A stretch of 29,365 nt of DNA from Clostridiales bacterium. GTDB taxonomy: Bacteria > Bacillota > Clostridia > Oscillospirales > Oscillospiraceae. Within the stretch, counting starts at the first letter, position 1, and every line of letters begins with the position of its first letter. Below the pieces are notes generated by a model. That model had not been told where the DNA came from and searched no databases. It worked only from the letters and a program-made list of their open reading frames with translations. A program made the position numbers and the translations under genes. Of the stretch, positions 22,299 to 29,365 are shown one piece after another. The DNA lies in contig DQIA01000041.1 in the NCBI GenBank assembly GCA_003525905.1, positions 1 to 29,365 on the forward strand. The letters are read 5' to 3'.

Positions 22299-24707
22299 AT
22301 GAACATTCGAATTGCCCTTGCGGGCAACCCGAACAGCGGCAAGACGACGCTGTTCAACGCGCTGACCGGTTCTAACCAGTTCGTTGGCAACTGGCCCGGC
22401 GTCACCGTGGAAAAGAAGGAAGGCAAGCTCAAGAAGCACAACGGTGTGACGATCACCGACCTTCCTGGTATCTACTCCCTGTCCCCGTATACGCTGGAGG
22501 AGGTCGTCGCCCGTAACTACCTGATCGGCGAGCGTCCCGATGCGATCCTGAACATCGTCGACGGCACGAACCTCGAGCGCAACCTGTACCTCACCACGCA
22601 GCTCACCGAGCTGGGCATCCCGGTCGTCATCGCCATCAACATGATGGACGTCGTCCGCAAGAACGGCGATAAGATCAACACCGCAGAGCTGTCCCGTGAG
22701 CTTGGCTGCAAGGTCATCGAGATCTCTGCCCTGAAGGGCACCGGTGTCATGGAAGCCGCCGAGGCTGCCATCAAGGCCGCCGAGGGCACGAAGACCGTTC
22801 CGATGCACACGTTCTCCGGTCCGGTCGAGCATGCGCTGGCCCACATCGAAGAGGTCGCCGTGCATCAGATGCCGGAGGAGCAGCAGCGCTGGTACGCCAT
22901 CAAGATCTTCGAGCGCGACGAGAAGGCCATGGCACAGCTCAAGCTCTCTGCCGATGTGCAGGCGCACATTGAGGAGGACATCAAGGCTGCCGAGAAGGAG
23001 CTGGACGACGATGCCGAGAGCATCATCACGAACGAGCGCTATGTCTATATCGCCTCCCTGATGAAGGGCTGCTACAAGAAGAAGAACGCCGGCAAGCTCA
23101 CCGCCTCCGATAAGATCGACCGCGTGGTCACGAACCGCTGGCTGGCTCTGCCGATCTTTGCCCTGGTCATGTGCCTTGTTTACTATGTCTCCGTTACGAC
23201 GGTCGGCTCCTGGGCGACCGACTGGACGAACGACGGCCTGTTCGGCGACGGCTGGCATCTGTTCGGTATCGGCTCGAGCGCCTATGACGATGCCATCAAC
23301 GAGTACGCCGAAGAGAACATCTGGACACCGGAGGTCGTCGCAGAGGTCTCCAAGGCCGCTGACGAAGGCGTTATCGGCGCGCAGGACGTTCTGGACGCCA
23401 TCAACGACCAGAACTTCGGCGCATTTGACGAAGCCTACGGCAGCTACGGCGACTCCCTCGCCGCTGCGGGCTATGACATCTCCGAGGTCTATGACACCGC
23501 CATGGAGTCCGCTCCGGATACGAGCGACTACGGCGTGTGGGTCCCCGGCATCCCGGTCCTCGTGGAGAACGGCCTGAACGCCATCCACAGCCCGGATTGG
23601 CTCAACGGCCTGATCCTTGACGGCATCGTCGGCGGCGTCGGCGCAGTCCTTGGCTTCGTCCCGCAGATGCTCGTCCTGTTCATCTTCCTGGCCTTCCTCG
23701 AATCCTGCGGCTACATGGCCCGTATCGCATTCGTGATGGACCGTATCTTCCGCAAGTTCGGCCTGTCCGGCAAGTCCTTCATCCCGATGCTCATCGGCAC
23801 CGGCTGCGGCGTTCCGGGCATCATGGCCTCCCGTACCATTGAAAATGACCGAGACCGCAAGATGACCGTCATGACGACGACGTTCATCCCCTGCGGCGCA
23901 AAGCTCCCGATCATCGCCATGATCGCCACGGCTCTGTTCCACGGTGCATGGTGGGTCGCTCCGAGCGCCTACTTCCTCGGCGCTGCCGCCATCGTTGTCT
24001 CCGGCATCATGCTGAAGAAAACGAAGATGTTCGCAGGCGACCCGGCTCCGTTCGTTATGGAGCTGCCCGCCTATCACTGGCCGACCGTCGGCAACATCCT
24101 GCGCAGCATGTGGGAGCGCGGCTGGTCCTTCATCAAGAAGGCCGGTACGATCATTCTGCTGTCCTCCATCGTGATGTGGCTCGGCTCCGTCTTTGGCGTC
24201 GTGGACGGCAAGTTCGTGTTCGACCTTGAGATGGAACTGGACTACAGCCTTGTCGGCCGCCTTGGCAATGCCATCAAGTTCATCTTTGCTCCGCTTGGCT
24301 TTGACAATGCCCGTGCCGCAATCGCGACCGTCATGGGCCTTGTGGCAAAGGAAGAAGTCGTCGGCGTCTTCGGCGTCCTGGACTTCGTCTCCATGACCAA
24401 GCTGGCCGGTTACTGCTTCCTGATCTTCAACCTGCTGTGCGCCCCGTGCTTCGCCGCCATCGGCGCGATGAAGCGCGAGATGAACAACGCAAAGTGGACG
24501 TGGTTTGCCATCGGCTATCAGTGCTGCTTCGCCTATGCGATCTCCCTGATCGTCTATCAGCTCGGCTGCCTGTTCACCGGCCACGGCAATGTCCTTGGCA
24601 TCATCGTCGCTGTCCTGCTCATCGGCTTCATCTGCTACATGCTCTTCCGCCCGTATAAAGAAGCGGAGCACCTGAGCACAAAGGCGAAGGCTCTCGCACA
24701 GAAATAA
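22299..24707 (+). CDS. feoB: Ferrous iron transport protein B
   Basis: The 802-aa polytopic Fe(II) transporter has a cytoplasmic G domain: G1 GNPNSGKT (9-16), switch-I-like NWPGVTVEKKEG, G3 DLPG, G4 NMMD and G5 SALKGTG. A helical GDI-like segment runs to about 270. The membrane domain starts near 285 and contains the Gate/core motifs GFVPQMLVLFIFLAFLE, IGTGCGVPG, TTFIPCGAKLP and LCAPCFAAIGAMKRE. An unusually long acidic loop (about 305-420, rich in D, E, A and Y) follows the first membrane helix and should face outside. The start at 22299 has GGAAAGAGAGGAAG upstream. It is flanked by feoA genes, a Cys-rich partner and a DtxR-like regulator. Confidence 0.97.
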   Translation: MNIRIALAGNPNSGKTTLFNALTGSNQFVGNWPGVTVEKKEGKLKKHNGVTITDLPGIYSLSPYTLEEVVARNYLIGERPDAILNIVDGTNLERNLYLTTQLTELGIPVVIAINMMDVVRKNGDKINTAELSRELGCKVIEISALKGTGVMEAAEAAIKAAEGTKTVPMHTFSGPVEHALAHIEEVAVHQMPEEQQRWYAIKIFERDEKAMAQLKLSADVQAHIEEDIKAAEKELDDDAESIITNERYVYIASLMKGCYKKKNAGKLTASDKIDRVVTNRWLALPIFALVMCLVYYVSVTTVGSWATDWTNDGLFGDGWHLFGIGSSAYDDAINEYAEENIWTPEVVAEVSKAADEGVIGAQDVLDAINDQNFGAFDEAYGSYGDSLAAAGYDISEVYDTAMESAPDTSDYGVWVPGIPVLVENGLNAIHSPDWLNGLILDGIVGGVGAVLGFVPQMLVLFIFLAFLESCGYMARIAFVMDRIFRKFGLSGKSFIPMLIGTGCGVPGIMASRTIENDRDRKMTVMTTTFIPCGAKLPIIAMIATALFHGAWWVAPSAYFLGAAAIVVSGIMLKKTKMFAGDPAPFVMELPAYHWPTVGNILRSMWERGWSFIKKAGTIILLSSIVMWLGSVFGVVDGKFVFDLEMELDYSLVGRLGNAIKFIFAPLGFDNARAAIATVMGLVAKEEVVGVFGVLDFVSMTKLAGYCFLIFNLLCAPCFAAIGAMKREMNNAKWTWFAIGYQCCFAYAISLIVYQLGCLFTGHGNVLGIIVAVLLIGFICYMLFRPYKEAEHLSTKAKALAQK

Positions 24708-24738
24708 TCATCGCATTTCCTGAAAGGAGGAACTTCTC

Positions 24739-24909
24739 ATGCTGGAATGGTTAGCATATTATTGGCCCACGATTCTCGTGTGCCTTGCACTTGGCGGTAT
24801 CGTGTTCGCGATCATCATTTCGATGGTGCGCAGCCGCAAAAAGGGAAAGACCTCCTGCGGCTGTGACTGCGGGCACTGTGCGCTGCACGGCTCGTGCCAC
24901 TCGAAATAA
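24739..24909 (+). CDS. FeoB-associated Cys-rich membrane peptide
   Basis: This 56-aa gene encodes one transmembrane helix (about residues 10-30), then a basic stop-transfer run (RSRKKGK), then a short tail with five cysteines and three histidines (SCGCDCGHCALHGSCHSK). That is the layout of the small FeoB-associated Cys-rich proteins found directly after feoB in clostridia. A metal-handling or FeoB-stabilising role is inferred; it would replace FeoC, which is absent here. GAAAGGAGG lies 8 bases before the ATG. It is 31 bp after feoB and 71 bp before the regulator gene. Confidence 0.85.
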   Translation: MLEWLAYYWPTILVCLALGGIVFAIIISMVRSRKKGKTSCGCDCGHCALHGSCHSK

Positions 24910-24980
24910 TACCTCTGAACCGTCTGCGGGGCGGGTCCGCCCGCCCCGCAGGAACAAAACACTCAGCGGAGGAAACCGGA

Positions 24981-25361
24981 ATGCAGCAAGCGCTTTCTGC
25001 AAGCAACATCAAATATCTTCTCGCGCTGCGCAGTCTGTGCGGTCCGAGCAATGAGATCCGCTGTGTCAGCGTGGCAGACGCGCTCGGCATCTCCAAGGCC
25101 AGCGTCCATGCCATGATGAATGCCCTGAAGGAAAAGAATCTCATTGAAAAGAATCACTACGGCATGGTGCATTTCACCCCGGAGGGCCGCAGCCTGGCGG
25201 ATCAGTACGCCGCCTGCTACGACGTTCTGGCGGGCTATCTGCACCGCGTCTCCTCCGAGGAGGCCGCCCTGCGCGCCGCGCTGTGCGCCTTCCTTGCGGA
25301 GCTGCCGCCGGACCATCTTGGCCGTCTGTGCCAGTCGTCCGCCTGCGCAGCACACTGCTGA
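24981..25361 (+). CDS. DtxR/MntR-like metal-dependent regulator (short, divergent C-terminus)
   Basis: The 126-aa protein has the DtxR-type winged helix. It opens SNIKYLLALRSLCG, has the recognition region VSVADALGISKASVHAMMNA and the wing LIEKNHYGMVHFTPEGRSLA. Family members continue with a dimerisation and metal-binding domain rich in H, E and C ligands (H-R-x-x-E-x-F and H-x-x-E patterns). Here residues 75-126 are short, and the usual His/Glu set is largely missing; a C-terminal C-x4-C-x2-HC (CQSSACAAHC) is present instead. It is the obvious candidate to bind the four GGTTAG dyads. GGAGG lies 9 bases upstream of the ATG at 24981. Confidence 0.85.
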   Translation: MQQALSASNIKYLLALRSLCGPSNEIRCVSVADALGISKASVHAMMNALKEKNLIEKNHYGMVHFTPEGRSLADQYAACYDVLAGYLHRVSSEEAALRAALCAFLAELPPDHLGRLCQSSACAAHC

Positions 25362-25457
25362 GGCTCGGGACACCCGCAGAAGTGAGGCCCCGATGGAATA
25401 TGCTTCTCCTTGCCGGGTTTCTGCCCGATGCACCGGAAGCATTTTCTTCAGCAGGTT

Positions 25458-25475
25458 GGTTAGAGATGACTAACT
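25458..25475. promoter_or_regulatory. Operator 4: GGTTAG-AGATGA-CTAACT
   Basis: This has the same half-sites and 6-bp spacing as the feo operators, in the 174-bp gap before the DUF3793 gene. It marks DUF3793-flavodoxin as part of the same regulon. I could not identify a clear -35/-10 pair beside it. Confidence 0.65.
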
Positions 25476-25535
25476 GCGAAATACCGGGCTGTGCGCAGGA
25501 AAACGGGGCATCCTGAAAGAGAAGGAGGAGACGAT

Positions 25536-26090
25536 ATGTCCGAATATCAGATCATTCGCTTCTGTGCGCCGACGCTCGCCGGGCTGAAAACGGCAAGCCT
25601 GTTCTGCTGTGATGCGCCGGATGAGGCAGAGCTGCTCGGGCAGCTGCGCCACTGGAACACTTCTCTTGCCCCGAAGGGCCTGCGGATGCTTCCGCTGCGC
25701 ATCTGGAACGGGCGGGCGCTCATATACCTCTACCGGCCGAAGGCGCTGGCGCGCGACCTGGCCTGTGAGGATGCGGCCTGCCTGCTCAACGGCAGCGGTT
25801 ACGATGGCACGGAGCCTTCCGGCTGCCTGCGCTGCCTGATGGATCGCCTGCAGTGCCAGAAGGACGGCTTCCCGCACGAGATCGGCCTCTTCCTCGGCTA
25901 TCCGCCGGAGGACGTGCGCGGCTTTATTGAAAACGAGACCCGAAATTACAAATTCACCGGTTACTGGAAGGTCTACGGAGACGAGGAGCGCTCGCGCGCC
26001 CTGTTCGACAAGTTCGAACGCTGCACGCGCTGCTATCTGGCCTCCTGGGCCCGTGGGACCGGGGTGGAGCGGCTCGCTCTGGCCGTCTAA
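25536..26090 (+). CDS. DUF3793 family protein
   Basis: The 184-aa soluble protein carries the signatures of DUF3793: FPHEIGLFLGYPPEDVRGFI, then NYKFTGYWKVYGDEERSRAL, then a Cys-bearing helix (FERCTRCYLASW). Cysteines at CCDAPDE, CEDAACLL, CLRCLMDRLQCQ and CTRC could bind metal or a cofactor; none is proven. The function of the family is unknown, but its genes often sit with feoB and flavodoxin genes, which suggests iron or redox handling. The start at 25536 has GAAGGAGGAG upstream; a longer in-frame start lacks family character. It is followed 47 bp later by flavodoxin. Confidence 0.85.
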   Translation: MSEYQIIRFCAPTLAGLKTASLFCCDAPDEAELLGQLRHWNTSLAPKGLRMLPLRIWNGRALIYLYRPKALARDLACEDAACLLNGSGYDGTEPSGCLRCLMDRLQCQKDGFPHEIGLFLGYPPEDVRGFIENETRNYKFTGYWKVYGDEERSRALFDKFERCTRCYLASWARGTGVERLALAV

Positions 26091-26137
26091 GCCGGAGCTG
26101 CCGTGATAAAAATTCAAAACAGAAAGGATCATGGATC

Positions 26138-26563
26138 ATGAGTAAGATCGCAGTTGTTTATTGGAGCGGTACCGGCAACACCGAGCAGATGGCCAACGCC
26201 GTCGCCGAGGGAGCCAAAGAGGCCGGTGCGGAGGTCAGCACGCTGACCGCCGATCAGTTCTCCGCCGCGAAGGTCGCGGAATTTGACGCCATTGCCTTCG
26301 GCTGCCCCGCCATGGGTGCGGAGACACTGGAAGAGGACGAGTTCGAGCCGATGTTCACGGGCTGTGAGTCCGCCCTGTCCGGCAAGAAGCTCGCGCTGTT
26401 CGGCTCCTATGGCTGGGGCGACGGCGAATGGATGCGCACCTGGGAGGACACCTGCCGTTCCGACGGCGCGGTGCTCGCCTGTGAGAGCGTCATCTGCTGC
26501 GAAGCGCCGGAAGACGACGCGCTTGCGCAGTGCAAAAAGCTTGGTGCCACGCTGGCCGGTTGA
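26138..26563 (+). CDS. Flavodoxin
   Basis: This is a 141-aa short-chain flavodoxin. The FMN phosphate loop is SGTGNTE (residues 10-16), after the strand IAVVYW. FGCPAMGAETLEEDEFEP and FGSYGWGDGEWMRTW are the two isoalloxazine-binding loops, with Trp in the usual aromatic positions. It carries low-potential electrons and commonly replaces ferredoxin under iron limitation, which fits its place in an iron-controlled locus. The start at 26138 is preceded by AGAAAGGATC. A bidirectional terminator region lies downstream. Confidence 0.93.
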   Translation: MSKIAVVYWSGTGNTEQMANAVAEGAKEAGAEVSTLTADQFSAAKVAEFDAIAFGCPAMGAETLEEDEFEPMFTGCESALSGKKLALFGSYGWGDGEWMRTWEDTCRSDGAVLACESVICCEAPEDDALAQCKKLGATLAG

Positions 26564-26709
26564 TCCCGGGTGTAACGGGCGGGATCGCAAAAGAGTGGCC
26601 TTCGGCAATTCCTGTCGGAGCCCTGTGCGGCACTGCCTGATAGATCGACCACGCCAGAGCACAAATAGATCGTAATCAGCAAAAATCACCTCCTGAAAAT
26701 GGGACACGT

Positions 26710-26763
26710 CCCGAAAAAAAGCTGTGGGCCGCCTGACGAACGGTCCACAGTTTTTGTTTCGGG
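26710..26763. terminator. Bidirectional terminator between flavodoxin and the zinc-ribbon gene
   Basis: CTGTGGGCCG (26722-26731) pairs with CGGTCCACAG (26741-26750), with one G-T pair, and TTTTTG follows on the plus strand. In reverse, seven T follow the stem on the minus strand. Outer arms CCCGAAA (26710-26716) and TTTCGGG (26757-26763) extend it. It serves both convergent genes. Confidence 0.85.
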
Positions 26764-26813
26764 GCTTCCTCGCTTTTTTTGATGATTCAATTTGACAGGG
26801 TACTGTTCTCAGC

Positions 26814-27755
26814 TCATTCCGCTTCCATGGCGGCGCTGACCTCGCGGCGGTAGCGCAGCGTGACGACGGAGAACAGAATGCCGGAGACGGCGCTGAAGAG
26901 CAGGGAGAACATATGCAGCAGAACACTGCCGTTCAGATAGCCGAACATGCCGTAGAGCTGGAGGGCGATGTCGTAGTCCAGATACGGCGCGACCCAGTAC
27001 ATAGCAAGACCGATGATCTGCATGGCGGCCTCTGCCATGACGATGACGGCGAGGAGCATCGGCGGGAGCGTTGTGGCGCGGGCTTTGACAGCTGCCTCAT
27101 TTGCGGAGTTCAGCGCGGCGATGATGCAGCCCTGCAGGACAATGGTCAGCGCACAGCCGCCGGCCATGACAAAGACGACGTATTCTTCGCCGGCAAAGTG
27201 GAAGCTGAAGAAATCCTCGGCGCTGTAAAACAGCAGATAGATCAGCAGGAACGTCAGCTCAAGTGCCTCGAAGATGATGCGGAAGACGGCCGCCGTGCGC
27301 AGGCAATTCAGCCCGCCGGTCGAGATCTGCGCGCCGCGGCTTCTGCAGGCCCCTGCAGCAGACCACACGCCGATGACGGTCAGCAGCTCCGGCAGCCAGA
27401 AGGCAGCCTGCAGGAACTGCATCAGGCCGCTCGGGCTTGCGTCGATGGCCGCCCAGACGCTCTCGATGCCGCCGGAAATACCCAGCAGCAGGTCCAGCAG
27501 GTGCAGCACCGCGACGGCGGTCAGGGCAATGGCGGCCAGCAGGTAGGGGAGCGACCGGCCGCAGCCCGTCAGAGCGCGGGTGTAGGCCGTCGGATGGGCG
27601 GGCACGAGCTGCACGGGCGCCGGGCGGACCTGCTGCACGATAACCGGGACCGGCTGTGTGCTCTGCATGGGCTGCTGCACGGGCAGCGCTGCGCCGCAGG
27701 TAGAGCAGAAACGGGCGGAGGCATCGTTCGGCGCTCCGCATTTCGGACAAAACAT
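26814..27755 (-). CDS. Zinc-ribbon multi-pass membrane protein
   Basis: The 313-aa protein starts with a zinc ribbon, CPKCGAPNDASARFCSTCG (about residues 3-21). A Gln/Pro-rich linker (about 25-55) follows, then about seven transmembrane segments, and the tail is short and basic to acidic (RYRREVSAAMEAE). Proteins of this layout are common in clostridia and mostly uncharacterised, so no function is assigned. The start at 27753-27755 is chosen because the zinc ribbon begins immediately and GAGGGGG lies upstream; the longer in-frame start adds a stretch that overlaps the promoter. It is divergent from tdk, with its own promoter, and convergent with flavodoxin. Confidence 0.8.
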   Translation of the reverse strand: MFCPKCGAPNDASARFCSTCGAALPVQQPMQSTQPVPVIVQQVRPAPVQLVPAHPTAYTRALTGCGRSLPYLLAAIALTAVAVLHLLDLLLGISGGIESVWAAIDASPSGLMQFLQAAFWLPELLTVIGVWSAAGACRSRGAQISTGGLNCLRTAAVFRIIFEALELTFLLIYLLFYSAEDFFSFHFAGEEYVVFVMAGGCALTIVLQGCIIAALNSANEAAVKARATTLPPMLLAVIVMAEAAMQIIGLAMYWVAPYLDYDIALQLYGMFGYLNGSVLLHMFSLLFSAVSGILFSVVTLRYRREVSAAMEAE

Positions 27756-27786
27756 GGAAAATCCCCCTCGGTTCGATTCTGCCTTC

Positions 27787-27815
27787 AGTATAACGGAACG
27801 GCTGTGCCTTGTCAA
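27787..27815 (-). promoter_or_regulatory. Sigma-A promoter of the zinc-ribbon gene
   Basis: On the minus strand TTGACA (27815-27810) and TATACT (27792-27787) are 17 bp apart, about 30 bases before the start codon. Confidence 0.8.
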
Positions 27816-27843
27816 TGCACGCGGTACAAGAATGCTTTTCTGC

Positions 27844-27872
27844 TTGCATAAATGGACACAATCCGGTATAAT
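27844..27872 (+). promoter_or_regulatory. Sigma-A promoter of the tdk-deoD operon
   Basis: TTGCAT (27844-27849) and TATAAT (27867-27872) are 17 bp apart. The leader is short (about 25 nt), with GGGGGA before the ATG. It is back to back with the zinc-ribbon promoter. Confidence 0.8.
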
Positions 27873-27903
27873 AGTCCTACTCAAAGCAAATGGGGGATAG
27901 CCA

Positions 27904-28494
27904 ATGGCAAAGCTCTACTTTAAATACGGCTCGATGGGCTCGTCCAAGACAGCACAGGCGCTCATTACCAAGTATAACTACGAGGAAAACGGCATGCACG
28001 TCTGGCTGATCAAGCCCGCTGCCGACGAGCGCGACGGCGCGATCATCCTGCGCAGCCGCGTTGGTCTGGAGGCCCCTGCCGAGGTCGTTCCGCCGCACAG
28101 CGACATCTACGAGCTCTATCGCAGCCGCGAAAAGACGGACGTCATCATCGTCGACGAGTGCCAGTTCCTGACACCCGCGCAGATCGATCAGCTCCGCGAC
28201 ATCGTGGATGTGGAGAACATCCCGGTGCTGTGCTTCGGCCTGCGCACGGATTTCCAGTGCAAGCTGTTTGACGGCAGCCGCAGGCTGTTCGAGGTGGCGG
28301 ACACCATCACGGAGATCAAGGCCATCTGCGACTGCGGGGCCAAGGCCACGGTCAATGCCCGGCTGGACAGCGAGGGCTGCATCGTCACCGAGGGCGCTCA
28401 GCTCCTGCTCGGCGGCAACGACCGTTATCTTGCCATGTGCCACAAGTGCTGGATCCGCAACATCCGCGAGCACCGCAAAGTAAAGAACCGCTGA
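27904..28494 (+). CDS. tdk: Thymidine kinase
   Basis: The 196-aa cytoplasmic enzyme phosphorylates thymidine with ATP in the salvage pathway. The P-loop is GSMGSSKT (residues 9-16). The catalytic base is E85 in VDECQF, and CFGLRTDF (110-117) is the thymidine-side loop. Zinc ligands are likely C142 and C144 (CDCG) and C179 and C182 (CHKC). The layout, and the C-x-C form of the first zinc half, resemble the Escherichia coli type of Tdk more than the usual Bacillus type. The length is normal. The start has GGGGGA upstream. It is followed by deoD with a 21-bp gap, forming a nucleoside-salvage operon. Confidence 0.96.
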   Translation: MAKLYFKYGSMGSSKTAQALITKYNYEENGMHVWLIKPAADERDGAIILRSRVGLEAPAEVVPPHSDIYELYRSREKTDVIIVDECQFLTPAQIDQLRDIVDVENIPVLCFGLRTDFQCKLFDGSRRLFEVADTITEIKAICDCGAKATVNARLDSEGCIVTEGAQLLLGGNDRYLAMCHKCWIRNIREHRKVKNR

Positions 28495-28515
28495 ATTTTG
28501 AAAGGAGATCCTGTT

Positions 28516-29256
28516 ATGAATTATCCGACTCCCCATATCAACGCCACGCCCGACGATTTTGGTCAGACCGTCCTGATGCCGGGCGATCCGCTCCGCTCGA
28601 AGTACATCGCCGAGCATTTCCTGGAGAACGCCCGCCTCGTGAACAACGTCCGCGGCGTGCAGGGCTACACGGGCACCTATCACGGCGTGAAGGTCTCCGT
28701 CATGGCCTCCGGCATGGGCATCCCGTCCATCGGCATCTATTCCTATGAGCTCTACAACGCCTTCGGCGTGCAGAACATCATGCGCATCGGCTCGGCCGGT
28801 TCCATCAACCCCGATATCCACGTCCGCGACATCGTCATCGCTCAGGGCGCCTGCACCGATTCGAACTTCCTGCACCAGTATCACATTGACGGCACGTTCG
28901 CACCCATTGCCTCCTATGAGATGCTGCGCCGCGCCGTTGCGTCCTGCGAACAGGTCGGCGCGACGTATCACGTCGGCAACGTCCTGTCAACAGATAACTT
29001 CTATAACGACGACGAGGGCATGCCCGAGGTCCTGCAGACCGTTCCCGCCTGGATCAAGATGGGCGTCATGGCCTGCGAGATGGAGGCTGCCGGCCTGTAT
29101 ATGACCGCCGCCCGCTGGAAGAAGAACGCCCTGTGCATCTGCACGATCTCCGATCACATGCTCACGGGCGAGGCCCTGCCCGCCGAGGAGCGCCAGACGT
29201 CCTTCACGCAGATGATGGAGGTCGCGCTCGAAACGGCCGTCAAACTGGAAAAGTAA
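28516..29256 (+). CDS. deoD: Purine nucleoside phosphorylase, DeoD type
   Basis: The 246-aa hexameric enzyme splits purine (deoxy)nucleosides with phosphate into base and (deoxy)ribose-1-phosphate. DeoD landmarks are TPHINATPDDFGQTVLMPGD, PLRSKYIAEHFLE, VNNVRGVQGYTGTY, SGMGIPSIGIYSYEL, IGSAGSI, ACEMEAAGLY and ISDHMLTGE, which include the phosphate-binding and sugar-binding residues and the acidic residue that binds the base. Length and order are normal. The start at 28516 has AAAGGAG 8 bases upstream. It is second in the tdk operon and is followed by two hairpins. Confidence 0.97.
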   Translation: MNYPTPHINATPDDFGQTVLMPGDPLRSKYIAEHFLENARLVNNVRGVQGYTGTYHGVKVSVMASGMGIPSIGIYSYELYNAFGVQNIMRIGSAGSINPDIHVRDIVIAQGACTDSNFLHQYHIDGTFAPIASYEMLRRAVASCEQVGATYHVGNVLSTDNFYNDDEGMPEVLQTVPAWIKMGVMACEMEAAGLYMTAARWKKNALCICTISDHMLTGEALPAEERQTSFTQMMEVALETAVKLEK

Positions 29257-29262
29257 TCTAAA

Positions 29263-29296
29263 AAATTCGGAAGCGTAAAACAACGCTTCCGAATTT
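29263..29296 (+). terminator. Terminator hairpin after deoD
   Basis: AAATTCGGAAGCGT (29263-29276) pairs perfectly with ACGCTTCCGAATTT (29283-29296) around AAAACA, a 14-bp stem 6 bp after the deoD stop codon. Only TTT follows, so the adjacent repeat hairpin may help. Confidence 0.75.
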
Positions 29297-29365
29297 CAGC
29301 TTGGCAAAAAAGTCCCTTTGGACTTTTTCGCCAAGCTGCTTTCCGAATTGCAAAATCAAATTTTG
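29297..29365 (-). repeat. Palindromic dispersed repeat, copy B
   Basis: On the minus strand this matches 20095-20163 at 60 of 69 positions without gaps. The core is a near-perfect 19-pair hairpin: CAGCTTGGC (29297-29305) with GCCAAGCTG (29330-29338), extended by AAAAAGTCC/GGACTTTTT around CTTT with a single mismatch. A small dyad CAAAAT/ATTTTG lies at its outer end. The window edge may truncate it. Confidence 0.8.

Noticed and set aside
25393..25473. A 27-codon frame starting ATG GAA TAT before the DUF3793 gene
   Set aside because: It has no good ribosome binding site, and it ends inside operator 4 with no recognisable features.
26683..26692. ATCACCTCCT, identical to the 16S rRNA 3' end; on the minus strand, a perfect AGGAGGTGAT site
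   Set aside because: No rRNA sequence surrounds it. Read as a ribosome binding site it leads only to TTG or GTG frames running antisense into flavodoxin with no recognisable protein.

Overview
The window looks like a chromosomal segment of a GC-rich gut-type clostridium (Bacillota, probably Oscillospiraceae-like). The reasons are strong AAGGAGG-type ribosome binding sites, sigma-A promoters with 17-bp spacers, S-layer-homology (SLH) surface proteins, a CBS-domain family II pyrophosphatase, and a clostridial feoA-feoA-feoB-DUF3793-flavodoxin arrangement. The taxon is an inference. I saw no rRNA, tRNA, CRISPR array, transposase or integrase.

Layout. (1) 27-2315, minus strand: a coupled operon of an iron-sulfur-flavoprotein-like reductase, a DUF308 membrane protein and PlsX. 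A TetR regulator (2448-3017, minus) lies behind it, with a dyad-rich upstream region. (2) 3357-4539, plus: a stand-alone phage-type lysis cassette (XhlA-like protein, holin, amidase) joined by ATGA overlaps. A Nudix hydrolase with its own promoter follows. (3) 5280-6896, minus: a CBS/DRTGG Mn-dependent inorganic pyrophosphatase. (4) 7339-17705, plus: a surface-protein locus. It holds an 1817-aa subtilisin-like protease with an internal dockerin-like calcium module, a small secreted protein with a possible cohesin-like domain plus three SLH repeats, and a 1283-aa SLH-anchored beta-helix adhesin-like protein. (5) 17961-21427, plus: a sugar-nucleotidyltransferase-like protein, an AraC regulator, a palindromic dispersed repeat, and an HdeD-like membrane protein fused to a possible papain-like domain. 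(6) 21722-26563, plus: an iron locus of two feoA, feoB, a Cys-rich FeoB-associated peptide, a short DtxR-like regulator, DUF3793 and flavodoxin. Four copies of the dyad GGTTAG-N6-CTAACC lie at its control points. (7) 26814-29256: a zinc-ribbon membrane protein (minus) divergent from a tdk-deoD nucleoside-salvage operon (plus). The operon ends in hairpins, one of which is a second copy of the dispersed repeat seen at 20095-20163.

Three observations matter most. The first is the possible cellulosome-like pairing of a dockerin-bearing protease with an adjacent SLH protein that may carry a cohesin-like domain. The second is the four-site GGTTAG-N6-CTAACC regulon, which contains its own probable regulator. 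The third is the 69-bp palindromic repeat present twice in the window at 60/69 identity.
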